Source: CAVQCJ01 sp963711005 (GTDB lineage Bacteria > Actinomycetota > Actinomycetes > Prado026). Taken from it: a stretch of 64,000 bases of DNA. Both the position numbers and the translations under genes were made by a program. Of this stretch, positions 39,536 to 48,536 are shown piece after piece (position 1 is the stretch's first letter; every line of letters begins with the position of its first letter). The stretch covers positions 310,001 through 374,000 of the forward strand of contig CAVQCJ010000002.1 in the NCBI GenBank assembly GCA_963711005.1, given 5' to 3'. Under the pieces are notes generated by a model. The model was not told where the DNA came from. It saw only the letters and a list, made by a program, of their open reading frames with translations, and ran no database searches.

Positions 39536-40273
39536 GTGGTCCACACCCTGCGCTACGGCCCGCATCCCGAGCAGTACGCGGACCTGTGGCTGCCCGACGG
39601 CCCCGGCCCGCACCCGGTCGTGGTGAGCCTGCACGGCGGCTACTTCCAGGCGCAGTACGGCCTGGACCTGCACGAGCCGATGGCGCGGCGCCTCGTCGAG
39701 GCCGGCTGCGCGGTCGCGAACGTCGAGTACCGGCGCGCCGACGCGGGCGGGTCGTTCGAGGAGTCCACCGCCGACGTCGTGGCCGCCGTGGGCGCGCTCG
39801 ACGTGCTCGACGGGCTCGACGGGGTCGATCTGCGGCCCGGGCTGGCCGTGGTGGGGCACTCGGCCGGGGGGTACCTCGCCCTGTGGGCAGCCGCGCACCC
39901 GCAGGTGCGCCTGGTCGTCGCCCTCGCCGCCGCGTCCGACCTGGTGGACTGCGTGCGCGGCGGGTACGACGGCGGCGGTATCGTGCGCTGGATGGGCGCG
40001 ACACCGCAGGCCGCGCCGGAGCGGTACGTGGCCGCCGACCTGCTCGCGCGGCTGCCCACCGCAGCGACGACGTGGCTGGTCCACGGCACGGCGGACCCGC
40101 TCGTCCCGGCCGCGCAGAGCGTCCGGTTCGCTGCGGCGGCGAGGGCCGCCGGCGACGACACGCACCTGGAGCTCCTCGACTCCGAGGGCCACTTCACGGT
40201 CATCGAGCCCGGTTCGGACGCGTTCGGGCGATGGTTCGGCGTGGTCCGCGCCTGGGCGGAGCCGGGCCGATGA
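39536..40273 (+). CDS. Alpha/beta-hydrolase, probable kynurenine formamidase
   Basis: This 245-residue alpha/beta-hydrolase has the oxyanion motif VVVSLHGGYFQAQYGLDLHE, the nucleophile elbow VVGHSAGGYLALWA (Ser), the acid in VHGTADPLVPAAQS and the histidine in DSEGHFTVIEPG. HGGxW/F followed by two short strands is the arrangement of arylformamidases. The gene ends in an ATGA overlap with kynureninase, the enzyme that uses its expected product, which is the main reason for the functional call. GTG 39536 is the start nearest the conserved region. A general esterase/prolyl-peptidase-like activity is the alternative. Confidence 0.82.
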   Translation: MVHTLRYGPHPEQYADLWLPDGPGPHPVVVSLHGGYFQAQYGLDLHEPMARRLVEAGCAVANVEYRRADAGGSFEESTADVVAAVGALDVLDGLDGVDLRPGLAVVGHSAGGYLALWAAAHPQVRLVVALAAASDLVDCVRGGYDGGGIVRWMGATPQAAPERYVAADLLARLPTAATTWLVHGTADPLVPAAQSVRFAAAARAAGDDTHLELLDSEGHFTVIEPGSDAFGRWFGVVRAWAEPGR

Positions 40274-41475
40274 CGACCGACCAGCTGGCCGACCAGGCCG
40301 GGCAGCTGGACGCGGCCGACCCGCTGGCCGGGGTGCGCGACCGGTTCGCGCTGCCGCCCGGCATCGTCTACCTGGACGGCAACTCCCTCGGCGCGCTACC
40401 GGCCTCGGTGCCCGGCCGGGTGGACGACGTGGTGCGCCGGCAGTGGGGGCAGCAGCTGATCGGCGCCTGGGACGGCAGCGACTGGTGGCAGGCGCCGCAG
40501 CGCGTCGGCGACCGCGTGGCCCGCTTCCTCGGCGCCGCGCCGGGACAGGTCGTCGTCACCGACAGCACCAGCGTGAACCTGTTCAAGCTGCTCGTCGCGG
40601 CGCTGCGGACCGCAGCCGTCAACCCCCAGGGCCCGCGCGCGGAGATCCTCCTGGACGGGCACACGTTCCCCACTGATGCGTACGTGGCGGAGTCGGTCGC
40701 GCGGCTGACCGGTGCGAGCGTGCGCCGGGTCGACCCGGACGGCGTCGGCGACGCGCTGACGGCGCGGACGGCGGTGGTGCTGCTCAACCACGTCGACTAC
40801 CGCACCGGGCGCCTGCTCGACATGGCGGCGCTGACGACGGCGGTCCACGGCGCGGGTGCGCTGGCGTTCTGGGACGTCTCGCACAGCGTCGGCGTGCTGC
40901 CGCTCGAGCTGGACCGGCTCGGCGTCGACCTCGCGGTCGGCGCCACCTACAAGTTCCTCAACGGCGGGCCGGGCGCACCGTCGTTCGCCTACGTCCCGCA
41001 CGCGGCGCAACCCGGGTTGGACCAGCCGCTGACCGGATGGGGTGGGCACGCCGACCCGTTCGCGATGCAGACGGAGTACGTCCCGGCCGACGGGATCGCG
41101 CGCGTCCGCAGCGGGACGCCGGACATCGTCTCGCTGCTGACTCTGGACGCCGCGCTGGACGTCTGGGACGGCGTCGACCTGGCACAGGTCCGGGCGAAAG
41201 GGCTGCGGCTGACGGCGTTCTTCATGGACTGCGTCGACGCCCTGGTGCTGCCCGGTGCCGCAACCGTGGTCACCCCGCGCAGCGACGACCGCGGGCACCA
41301 GGTGAGTGTCGAGGTCGCCGACGCGGCAGGCCTCGTCACCGCCCTGGCCGGCAAAGGTGTCGTCGTCGACCATCGGCCGCCGGCGCTGCTGCGGTTCGGG
41401 TTCGCGCCGCTGTACATCGGCTACCGCGACGCGTTGCGGGCGGCGCGAGTGCTGGCCGGGCTGCTCGCCGGCTAG
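40270..41475 (+). CDS. kynU: Kynureninase
   Basis: This 401-residue PLP-dependent enzyme has the kynureninase pattern: GIVYLDGNSLGALPASVPGR, WGQQLIGAWDGSDWWQAPQR, VVTDSTSVNLFKLLVAALR, ILLDGHTFPTDAYVAES, the PLP lysine in GATYKFLNGGPGAPSF and GWGGHADPFAM. It cleaves kynurenine to anthranilate and alanine (or 3-hydroxykynurenine to 3-hydroxyanthranilate). The ATG at 40270 overlaps the hydrolase stop (ATGA). No tryptophan 2,3-dioxygenase gene is in the window. Its TAG stop and the stop of the RDD gene on the other strand share a single CTAG (41472-41475). Confidence 0.95.
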   Translation: MTTDQLADQAGQLDAADPLAGVRDRFALPPGIVYLDGNSLGALPASVPGRVDDVVRRQWGQQLIGAWDGSDWWQAPQRVGDRVARFLGAAPGQVVVTDSTSVNLFKLLVAALRTAAVNPQGPRAEILLDGHTFPTDAYVAESVARLTGASVRRVDPDGVGDALTARTAVVLLNHVDYRTGRLLDMAALTTAVHGAGALAFWDVSHSVGVLPLELDRLGVDLAVGATYKFLNGGPGAPSFAYVPHAAQPGLDQPLTGWGGHADPFAMQTEYVPADGIARVRSGTPDIVSLLTLDAALDVWDGVDLAQVRAKGLRLTAFFMDCVDALVLPGAATVVTPRSDDRGHQVSVEVADAAGLVTALAGKGVVVDHRPPALLRFGFAPLYIGYRDALRAARVLAGLLAG

Positions 41476-41997
41476 CTCTCCTGCTGGACCGGGACCGCGG
41501 CGGTGCGGCTCTGTCGGAGCGCCCAGTCGTACACGACCGAGGTGCGCAGCACGACGTCCTGGACCGAACGGTTCCCGCGGCTGAGCAGGATCCAGGCCAG
41601 CCCGATCGGGAAGAACACGCAGAACGCGGCGCGGACGAACGCGCCCGGCCATGACATCCGGTTCCCGCGCCAGTTCACGACCCGCAGGCCGAGCAGCTGG
41701 CCGCCGTAACTGCGGCCGGTCGTGGCCCAGGCGATCGTCAGGTAGAGGGTCGAGACGATGTACCCGTCCACCAGCACCAGTCCGATCGAGGGGGCCGGGA
41801 ACGAGAAGGACTTCGGGTCCAGGATGAACCGCACGGCGGCCCAGCCGAGCCAGGTGCCGATCAGCACCGCGATGACGAGAGCCGAGGTCGACGCCGCCGG
41901 CAAGCACGCGCGTGACGATGCCCGCGCGATGGCCCTGGAAGTCCCGCGCCACCAGCGGCACCTCGCTGCGGCCGGGGCCGTCGGGCACGGCGGTCAC
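41472..41997 (-). pseudogene. RDD-family membrane protein, frame broken by one extra base
   Basis: GTG 41997 overlaps the stop of the upstream repeat-protein gene (GTGA) and begins an RDD protein: VPLVARDFQGHRAGIVTRVL, AGGVD. At about 41882 one extra base (CTCGGCTCTC) shifts the frame. The remainder, one frame over, gives ALVIAVLIGTWLGWAAVRFI, the signature GYIVSTLYLTIAWATTGRSY, GGQLLGLRVVNWRGNR and RAAFCVFFPIGLAWILLSRG, to the TAG at 41472. Without the extra base it would be about 174 residues with three or four transmembrane helices. Real inactivation and a sequencing indel are both possible. Co-translation with the repeat protein suggests a joint membrane role. Confidence 0.75.
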
Positions 41998-43043
41998 GGC
42001 TGCTCCGGGGCGTCGCCGGCCGGCGACGCCGTCTTGCGGCCGCCGCGTCGCAGCAGCATCCGGTCCACGAATCGCGAGACGGCGCGGTCGGCGTCGATGC
42101 TCTGCAGCCGGATGCCCTGCACGGTCTCGTAGGCGATCGACCCGCTGGACTCGCGGATGATCTCGGGGAGGTCGATCTCCTCGATCACGTACTCGGCGAC
42201 GGACGCCAGGTCCACCCGCTGCATCACGAGCTCGGTCAGGTTGAGCTGGTCGAGGGCGTCGTTGACGACCGCCCCGAGGTCGACCTTCTCCCGGACGACC
42301 GCTGTGAGGTCGACCTCCGCGAGCACCTGCTCGACGAGCAGCCCGACGTCGATGCGGGTGACCGCGTCGCCGACCAGGCGGTCCAGGTCCAGCTCGGCGA
42401 GCGCCTGCGCGGCGGCGTCGTCCAGGTCGAGGCGGGCCAGCGCCTGACGTACCAGCTCGTCCAGGTCGAGGCGGGTCATCACCCGGTCGACGACGGCCGA
42501 GATGTCGACCCGGTCCACGACCGCGGCGAGCAGCCGGTCGACGTCCACCAGGTCGAACGCGAGCCCGACCGTGTCGGTCGCCACCGAGCCGGACCACCGG
42601 CCGAGCTCTCCCACCGCGACCGGACGTTCCCGGCGCCAGGTCGCGGCCGCGTGCTCCAGCGCCGTCGCCGGGTGCAGCGCGCGCGGCACCAACGGAGGCG
42701 CCAGCGCGAGACCGACCACCGGGGCGGCGACCCGGCCGCCCAGCCGGATGACCTGACCGCCTACCCGGGCCGCGCCCCAGCCCAGTCCCAGACCGACCTC
42801 GACCACCGACGCCGCCGGCAACGAGGACGGCGACCGCGCGCCGGCCGCCCGCTCGGGTACGGAGGTCGCGGTGCCGCCGGCCGCCCGGACGAGCATCTCG
42901 AGGCCGAGCGCCACGAGACCGAACGCCGCCGTCACCGCCTCCGCGACGAAGGCGGCCGTGTCCGGTGCCGGTGCCGCGACGACGACCGGCAGCGTGCTCG
43001 GTTCGGACGGGGTGCCCGGTCCAGACGGGGTGCTCGCGTCCAT
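41994..43043 (-). CDS. Protein with a 13-residue (L/V/I)D(L/V/I) repeat domain, unknown function
   Basis: This 349-residue protein is in two parts. Residues 1-150 are Ala/Gly/Val-rich with weakly hydrophobic stretches (GLVALGLEMLVRAAGG, VAAPVVGLALAPPLVP). Residues about 165-300 hold ten or so copies of a repeat of about 13 residues, of the form x-x-L-D-L-x-x-L-V-x-x-A-L; consecutive examples are TRLDLDELVRQAL, ARLDLDDAAAQAL, AELDLDRLVGDAV and TRIDVGLLVEQVL. The tail is basic (DRMLLRRGGRKTASP). The regular spacing suggests a solenoid or long helical stack at the membrane. No known family was recognised; it is coupled to an RDD membrane protein. Alternative starts were not evident. Confidence 0.8.
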   Translation of the reverse strand: MDASTPSGPGTPSEPSTLPVVVAAPAPDTAAFVAEAVTAAFGLVALGLEMLVRAAGGTATSVPERAAGARSPSSLPAASVVEVGLGLGWGAARVGGQVIRLGGRVAAPVVGLALAPPLVPRALHPATALEHAAATWRRERPVAVGELGRWSGSVATDTVGLAFDLVDVDRLLAAVVDRVDISAVVDRVMTRLDLDELVRQALARLDLDDAAAQALAELDLDRLVGDAVTRIDVGLLVEQVLAEVDLTAVVREKVDLGAVVNDALDQLNLTELVMQRVDLASVAEYVIEEIDLPEIIRESSGSIAYETVQGIRLQSIDADRAVSRFVDRMLLRRGGRKTASPAGDAPEQP

Positions 43044-43085
43044 GCCGCTCCTGCCTCGGCCGCCCGACGGATGCCGACTGAGGCA

Positions 43086-43134
43086 AACCTACGGTGGAGT
43101 ACGCCAGTAAGCCTGCCGTACTGCACCGTAGGTT
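43086..43134. terminator. 18-bp hairpin downstream of the flavin reductase gene
   Basis: Positions 43086-43103 and 43117-43134 form an 18-bp stem with one mismatch and a 13-nt loop. It is more AT-rich than its surroundings and lies between two minus-strand genes, so it probably terminates the flavin reductase transcript. Confidence 0.6.
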
Positions 43135-43157
43135 CGCTCGCAAGCGGGCGCAGGCGG

Positions 43158-43661
43158 TCAGTCGGTGAGGCGGCGGTAGTGGCCGCGGTGGTACATGAGG
43201 GGCTCCGCGGCCGGGTCCTCGACCGTGGCGCCGAGCACCAAGCCGACCACGATCGTGTGGTCGCCTCCGTCGAGCTCGGCGCTGGTCCGGCACTCGAAGA
43301 CGGACAGGGACCCGTCCAGCACCGCAGCACCGGTGAGCGGCCCGCGCCGGTGCGGGATCCGGTCGAGCTGCCCCTCGAGCGGACGGCCCTTCGTGGCCAG
43401 CCACGCGGCCGACGCCAGCGCCGACTCCGGCAGCACCGACACCGCCCAGAGCCGCGCCGCCAGCACCGCGTCGTGGAACCGGGTCGACCGCTCGGCGCAC
43501 ACGAGCACGAGCATCGGGTCGAGCGAGACCGCGGTGAACGAGTTGACCGTCATCGCGTGGTCGACGCCGTCCAGCACAGTGGTGACGACGGTGATGCCGG
43601 TCGCGAACTGCGACGCCGCACGCCGGAAGTCGGCCTCGGACGGTGGTCCTGCTGACGGCAC
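43158..43661 (-). CDS. Flavin reductase-like domain protein (HpaC/NtaB type)
   Basis: This 167-residue protein has the flavin_reduct fold: DFRRAASQFATGITVVTTVL, HAMTVNSFTAVSLDPMLVLV (FMN-binding Asn-Ser region), LPESALASAAWLATKG, and DGGDHTIVVGLVLGATVEDP. Such proteins supply reduced FMN/FAD to two-component monooxygenases or bind F420. No monooxygenase partner is adjacent, so the partner is unknown. The second of two GTG codons (43661) was chosen because TAGGGT ends exactly 6 nt upstream, matching the leaderless spacing of its neighbours. It is followed by a strong hairpin. Confidence 0.88.
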   Translation of the reverse strand: MPSAGPPSEADFRRAASQFATGITVVTTVLDGVDHAMTVNSFTAVSLDPMLVLVCAERSTRFHDAVLAARLWAVSVLPESALASAAWLATKGRPLEGQLDRIPHRRGPLTGAAVLDGSLSVFECRTSAELDGGDHTIVVGLVLGATVEDPAAEPLMYHRGHYRRLTD

Positions 43662-43667
43662 CACTGG

Positions 43668-43673
43668 ACCCTA
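43668..43673 (-). promoter_or_regulatory. Probable -10 box (TAGGGT), leaderless
   Basis: TAGGGT on the minus strand is followed by CCAGTG and the GTG at 43661. Confidence 0.5.
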
Positions 43674-43707
43674 CCCGGGCCGCACCGGGGTAGATCAGCG
43701 GGCGCGC

Positions 43708-44688
43708 TCAGCCCAGGACGTGCCCGGACAGGCGGGCGTTCTCGATCACCAGCGCCGCCGGCGACTCGACCAGCCGCAACGTGTTCAGCGACGTCTCGCC
43801 CCACGCGTTCTTGGTCGCGCTGGACAGGCCGAGCACCCCGATGATCCGGCCGCGGGCCTTGAGCGGCATCGACAGGAACGTCGCCATGCCGCCCTCGTCC
43901 TCGGCGCCGAGCATGCCGTTGGGGTCGGCCACCCGCGGGACCAGGTCGGCCACGTCGACCGACTGGCCGGTCACCTGGCCGGCTGCGCCTGCGATGGCAC
44001 CGAAGAACTCCGCGTACTGCTGGTGCGAGGTGTCCCGCGCGAACGTCACGTACGTCGAGCGGTCGTCGAGCATCAGCACGGCCGCGAGGTCGTAGTCGAC
44101 GACGCGGCCGAGCACGGTCAGCACCGCGGCCACGGTGTCCTCGAACCCGAACACCTCGGAGGCGATGGACGTGACCTCGGCGTGCACCTGCGCCTCGAAC
44201 AGCTTGCGGTCGAGCAGGTCGCCGATCCGCGCGTACACGTCGTCGTCGACCAGCTGCACCGGGTCGGGCACCAGGCGGGCCCGGCCGCCGCGGCGCTCGT
44301 CGGCCGCGGCGATGACCTCGCGGACGGCGGCCACGAGCTGCGGCGCCTCGAAGTCCTTGGACAGGAACCGGTCGGCGCCGACCAGCGCGCCCCAGTAGCG
44401 GTCGGTCGCAGCGTCCAGCGAGGTCAGCAGGATCACCGGGATGTCCGCGGTCTGCCAGTCGTCCTTGAGCACGCGCGCCGCGACGTAGCCGGACACGCGC
44501 GGCATCTGGACGTCCAGGATCACTGCGTCGGGCTGGGTGGCGAAGACCGTCTGCACGGCCTCGACGCCGTCCTCGGCCTGGACCGTGCGCATGCCGTCGC
44601 GCTCGAGGACGGTGCCCACGATCTTGCGCAGCGTGGGGCTGTCGTCCGCGATCACCACGGTGAGCTGCGGTGCGTTGTCGCTGTCCAC
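43708..44688 (-). CDS. Response regulator with receiver and GAF domains (chemosensory output)
   Basis: This 326-residue protein has a receiver domain (about 10-128): acidic pair in VVIADDSPTLRKIVGTVLER, phospho-acceptor Asp59 in AVILDVQMPRVSGYVAA, conserved Thr/Ser in VILLTSLDA and Lys in LSKDFEAPQL. After a linker, residues about 160-320 form a GAF-like domain (EVFGFEDTVAAVLTVLGRVV, FLSMPLKARGRIIGVLGLSS, LRLVESPAALVIENARL). There is no DNA-binding or catalytic output domain, so it probably works by protein contact or ligand sensing. It is 28 bp downstream of cheA and is the natural phosphate target of that kinase. GTG 44688 is the start. Confidence 0.88.
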   Translation of the reverse strand: MDSDNAPQLTVVIADDSPTLRKIVGTVLERDGMRTVQAEDGVEAVQTVFATQPDAVILDVQMPRVSGYVAARVLKDDWQTADIPVILLTSLDAATDRYWGALVGADRFLSKDFEAPQLVAAVREVIAAADERRGGRARLVPDPVQLVDDDVYARIGDLLDRKLFEAQVHAEVTSIASEVFGFEDTVAAVLTVLGRVVDYDLAAVLMLDDRSTYVTFARDTSHQQYAEFFGAIAGAAGQVTGQSVDVADLVPRVADPNGMLGAEDEGGMATFLSMPLKARGRIIGVLGLSSATKNAWGETSLNTLRLVESPAALVIENARLSGHVLG

Positions 44689-44716
44689 GGTGCGGTCCTG
44701 GCCCTTCTGGGGTCTG

Positions 44717-46960
44717 TCAGCGCCCGATCAGGCGTCGGACGGTATCTACGAGGTCGGCCTGATCGAACTCACTCTTGAGCAGGTAGGCACTGGCTCCCGC
44801 ATCCAGGCCGGCCCGCTTGTCGGCGTCGTCGCCGCGCGAGGTCATGATCACGACCGGGACGTTCTCCCAGCCGCGGGTGCGCCGGATCTTGCGGGTGAGC
44901 GTGAACCCGTCCATGCCGGGCATCTCCACGTCGGACAGCACCAGGTCCACCGGGGCCTGGCCCAGCCGGGCGGCTCCGTCCGACCCGTCGACGGCGGTGA
45001 CCACGTCGTAGCCCGCCCCCTCGAGGATGACCCGCTGCAGCTCGCGCACGCCGACCGAGTCCTCGACGACGAGCACCCGAGGACGCTTGCGCTTGGCCGC
45101 GGCGCCGGCGGCGTCCGTCGGCTGGCCCGGCTCCCCGGGCTCGGACGCGGGGCGCGTGGCCGGGTCGACCGCGGAGCCGTCGTGCGCGGCGAGCACCGGC
45201 AGCCCGGCGCCGAGTTGGTGCAGGGCGAGCTCGCGCAGGTCGAGCAGCAGCATCACGCCGCCGTCGCCGTCGATCGTCGCCCCGCCGAGCGCGGGCATCC
45301 GGCCCATGAAGGCACCCAGGTCCTTCACGACGAGCTCCAGCTCGCCCTCCAGCACGTCGACGGCCCAGGCGAGCTGCTCGCCCGTGCCGCCGTAACGCAC
45401 GACCACGGCCGCCTTCTGCGACCGCTGCCCGGGCACGTCCAGGGCGCTGCCCAGGTCGGCCAGCGGGATCGTCGACCCGTGGCGCACCAGGACGGGCGCG
45501 CCGGCGACCGTCTGCATCGGGGTGTCCTTCAGGTTCAGCGTCTCCACGACGTTGGTGACCGGGAGCGCGTACCGCTCGTCGCCCACCCGGGCGACCAGGC
45601 ACCGGAGCACGCCGAGGGTCACCGGCAGGGTCATCTCGAAGCGGGTCCCGGCACCGGGCTCGCTCTCCACCTCGACCGAGCCGCCCAGGTCCTCGACCGC
45701 CATCCGTACGACGTCCAGGCCGACGCCGCGGCCCGAGGTCTCGGTGACCTGGGTGCGGGTGGTGAAGCCGGGCACGAACATCACCGACAGCAGCGCCTGG
45801 CCGGTCGCCGTGGTGTCCGCGGGCAGCAGGCCGGCCTCGACGGCCGCCGCGCGCAACCCGTCCTCGTCGATGCCCACGCCGTCGTCGGCCACCTGGATCA
45901 CCACGGCGGCGCCGGCGGCCCGGGCCGACACCCGGACGACGGCCGGGCCGTGCTTGCCGGCCGCGGCGCGTTCGGCCGCGGACTGGCAACCGTGGTCGAC
46001 GGCGTTCGTCACCAGGTGCTTGAGCGCGTCGGCGACGCCGTCCAGCACCCGGGTGTCCAGCTCGACGTCCTCGCCCTCCAGCACCAGGCGCACATCCTTG
46101 CCGGTCGCCGTGGCGACCTCGCGGACGAGCTGCGGGAAGCTGGCCACGACCCGGCGGACCGGGACCATCGCCAGGCCCATGGCGCCCTCGCGGACCGAGC
46201 CGACCTTGGCCTGGGTGTCCTCGAGCCGGCCGCGCAGGTCGCGGGTGGCCGCCTGCAGCCGGTCGCCCAGCGCGATCAGCGCGTGCACGTGCTCGGCGAT
46301 GCCCTCGGCGCCCTCGCCCCGGTGCAGGACCGCCTGCCGCAGGACCCCGGTCCACTGCGCGTGGTCCGCCGCGGCGGCGCCGAGCCGCCCGACGGCACGC
46401 TCCATCCGGCGCAGCTCGAGCTCGGCCTCGCCGACCACGTCGAGCAGGTCGTGCACCCGTCGGGTGGGCACGCGGACGGTGTCGCCACGACGGCCGTACG
46501 TCTCCGCCGCCTCGGCCGCGTCGTCGGCCTCGGCCTCGGGGCTGCCGAGCCGGGGCACCTCGACCGGGTCCTCACCGTCCAGGGCGCGGTCCAGCGCGGC
46601 CGCCAGGGCCGCCAGGTCGTCCGGGCTCGCGGGCCGGTCGGTGCCGGGCATCGCGCGGCCGATCCCCTCGGCCGCCGCCAGCAGCAGGTCCACGAGGTCG
46701 CGACGGACCACGAACCGTCCGTCCCGCAACGCGCCGAGCAGGTCCTCCGAGCGGTGCGCGAGGCTGACCACACCCTCCAGAGCGAGCGCGCGCGCCGAGC
46801 CCTTGACAGTGTGCGCGTCGCGGAACAGCGACGCGATCAGCTGCTTGGGCGCAGGGTGCTCCTCGAGCCGCAGCAACCCGTCCCGCAGCGAGGCCAGCTT
46901 CTCGTCCACCTCCGCGCGGAAGATCGTGACGAGCTCGGGGTCGTCGGTCCAGCCGCTCAT
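44717..46960 (-). CDS. cheA: CheA-type hybrid histidine kinase with C-terminal receiver domain
   Basis: This 747-residue hybrid kinase has an Hpt domain with the phosphorylated His50 in FRDAHTVKGSARALALEGVV, a dimerisation helix pair, a HATPase_c domain (LKHLVTNAVDHGCQ, VADDGVGIDEDGL, SGRGVGLDVVRMAVEDLGGS), a CheW-like domain (about 480-600) and a receiver domain at the C-terminus (VLVVEDSVGVRELQRVILEG; Asp in LVLSDVEMPGMDGFTLT). No P2 CheY-binding domain is obvious. The fused receiver resembles Pil/Frz/Wsp-type kinases rather than the flagellar kinase. The ATG at 46960 lies 13 bp after the MCP stop. Autophosphorylation under MCP/CheW control is expected. Confidence 0.93.
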   Translation of the reverse strand: MSGWTDDPELVTIFRAEVDEKLASLRDGLLRLEEHPAPKQLIASLFRDAHTVKGSARALALEGVVSLAHRSEDLLGALRDGRFVVRRDLVDLLLAAAEGIGRAMPGTDRPASPDDLAALAAALDRALDGEDPVEVPRLGSPEAEADDAAEAAETYGRRGDTVRVPTRRVHDLLDVVGEAELELRRMERAVGRLGAAAADHAQWTGVLRQAVLHRGEGAEGIAEHVHALIALGDRLQAATRDLRGRLEDTQAKVGSVREGAMGLAMVPVRRVVASFPQLVREVATATGKDVRLVLEGEDVELDTRVLDGVADALKHLVTNAVDHGCQSAAERAAAGKHGPAVVRVSARAAGAAVVIQVADDGVGIDEDGLRAAAVEAGLLPADTTATGQALLSVMFVPGFTTRTQVTETSGRGVGLDVVRMAVEDLGGSVEVESEPGAGTRFEMTLPVTLGVLRCLVARVGDERYALPVTNVVETLNLKDTPMQTVAGAPVLVRHGSTIPLADLGSALDVPGQRSQKAAVVVRYGGTGEQLAWAVDVLEGELELVVKDLGAFMGRMPALGGATIDGDGGVMLLLDLRELALHQLGAGLPVLAAHDGSAVDPATRPASEPGEPGQPTDAAGAAAKRKRPRVLVVEDSVGVRELQRVILEGAGYDVVTAVDGSDGAARLGQAPVDLVLSDVEMPGMDGFTLTRKIRRTRGWENVPVVIMTSRGDDADKRAGLDAGASAYLLKSEFDQADLVDTVRRLIGR

Positions 46961-46973
46961 CGGCAGCGCCGCC

Positions 46974-48536
46974 TCAGCTGACCCGGAACTGCGCGATGGA
47001 CGCGCGCAGCTCGGCGGCCAGCTCGTTGAGCTGCGCGGCCGCTGCTGCCGACTGTTTCGACCCGACCACGTACTGGCGGGACACGTCCGACACCTGGGTC
47101 ATCGCGGACACGACCTGGTCCGACGCCGACCGCTGCTGCTGGGTCGCGATGGAGATCTCCTTGGCGGCCGTCGTGGTCTCGTCGACCATGCCGGAGATCC
47201 GCTCCAGGGCGTCGACCACGTCGCGGGCCAGCTCCGAGCCGTGCCGCACCTCGCGGGTGCCCTCCTCGCTGGCCAGGATCGTCGCGTTCGTCTCGGACTG
47301 GATCTGGGCGACGATCGCCTGGATCTGACCGGTCGACTCCTGCGCGCGCTCGGCCAGCTTGCGCACCTCGGCGGCGACGACGGCGAAGCCGCGGCCGTGC
47401 TCGCCGGCCCTGGCGGCCTCGATGGCCGCGTTGAGCGCGAGCAGGTTGGTCTGGTCGGCCAGGTCGTCGATGACCTCGAGGATGCGACCGATCTCCTGGC
47501 TCTTCTCGCCCAGGGACAGGGCACGGCTGCTGATCGAGTCCACCCGGGCCGCGATCGAGTCCATCGCCCCGACCGAGGCGTTGACCGCGACCCGGCCGTC
47601 CTCGGCGTAGCGCAGCGTCTCGGCCGCGTAGCGCGCCACCGACTCGGCGGTGTCCGCGATCTGGGCGGCGGTGGCCGCCAGCTCCTCGATCGTCGAGGTG
47701 GTCTCGGCGACGGCCGAGGACTGTTGCGTCGCACTGGCCGCGTGCTCCTCGGCGGTGGCCAGCAGCTCGCCGGCACTGCCCGAGAGCTGGTCGCCGCCGG
47801 CACGGATCTGGGCCACGAGCAGGCGCAGGTTCGCCACGGTGTTGTTGAAGGAGCTGGACAGCTCACTGAGCGCCGCGTAGTTGTCGCTCTCGTGCGAGAC
47901 CTGCGGTGCCAGAACCGAGAGGTCTCCCTCCGCGGCGAGCACCAGCGCCCGGGAGAGCTCGCCGACCTGGACCGCGAGCTCGGTGCGCTCCTCCTGGGCT
48001 CGGCGCTCCTGGTCGAGGACGGTGGTGGCCAGCTGGCCGCTCACCAGGGTCATGATCGGGATCGTGATCAGCGCCACGCTGCCCATGGCGTAGTTGCTGG
48101 TGATCCACGTGTGCGACAGGTAGCCGACCAGGAACACGGCCAGCGCCAGCGTCAGCGCGAACAGCGGCGTCTGCCGCCGGCTGAGGACCAGGCCGCTGAA
48201 CAGCGGGACCAGGATCAGCATCACGCAGCCGCCGCCGTTGAGCCCGCCGGTGACGACGGCGATGCCGGTGATGTACACGACTTCCAGCAGCAGGATCTGC
48301 CGCGAAGTCCGCTGGACCACGGAGATGTCGGTCTGCCCGCGCAGTGCGACGGCGGACAGGTACGTCGTGACGGCCGCCAGGGCCACGCCGAACGCGGTCC
48401 AGGCGCCGGCGGCGATCCAGTGGATCGCGGCCACGTGCAGCACCGGCCCGGTGAGGATGGCCGCGAACACGGCGAAGAAGACCCCACCCCACATGGTGAG
48501 CCCTGCCGCCGCGGCGAGCCGCTTCGAGACGTCCAC
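46974..48536 (-). CDS. Methyl-accepting chemotaxis protein with multi-helix membrane sensor
   Basis: This 520-residue protein has an N-terminal region (1-185) with about six transmembrane helices and almost no periplasmic loop, so it probably senses a membrane-associated or energy-related signal. A HAMP-like linker follows (LSRALVLAAEGDLSVLAPQV), then a methyl-accepting coiled coil with the conserved hairpin tip DDLADQTNLLALNAAIEAAR, AGEHGRGFAVVAAEVRKLAE. The coiled coil still has Glu/Gln-rich heptads where methylation could occur, but no cheR or cheB is in the cluster. GTG 48536 has GGGAGGGG 7 nt upstream. It lies between cheW and cheA. Confidence 0.92.
   Translation of the reverse strand: MDVSKRLAAAAGLTMWGGVFFAVFAAILTGPVLHVAAIHWIAAGAWTAFGVALAAVTTYLSAVALRGQTDISVVQRTSRQILLLEVVYITGIAVVTGGLNGGGCVMLILVPLFSGLVLSRRQTPLFALTLALAVFLVGYLSHTWITSNYAMGSVALITIPIMTLVSGQLATTVLDQERRAQEERTELAVQVGELSRALVLAAEGDLSVLAPQVSHESDNYAALSELSSSFNNTVANLRLLVAQIRAGGDQLSGSAGELLATAEEHAASATQQSSAVAETTSTIEELAATAAQIADTAESVARYAAETLRYAEDGRVAVNASVGAMDSIAARVDSISSRALSLGEKSQEIGRILEVIDDLADQTNLLALNAAIEAARAGEHGRGFAVVAAEVRKLAERAQESTGQIQAIVAQIQSETNATILASEEGTREVRHGSELARDVVDALERISGMVDETTTAAKEISIATQQQRSASDQVVSAMTQVSDVSRQYVVGSKQSAAAAAQLNELAAELRASIAQFRVS

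Noticed and set aside
40396..43500. Open frame of over 1,000 codons on the minus strand opposite kynU
   Set aside because: It is a GC-driven shadow; only the N-terminal RDD fragment within it has family resemblance.
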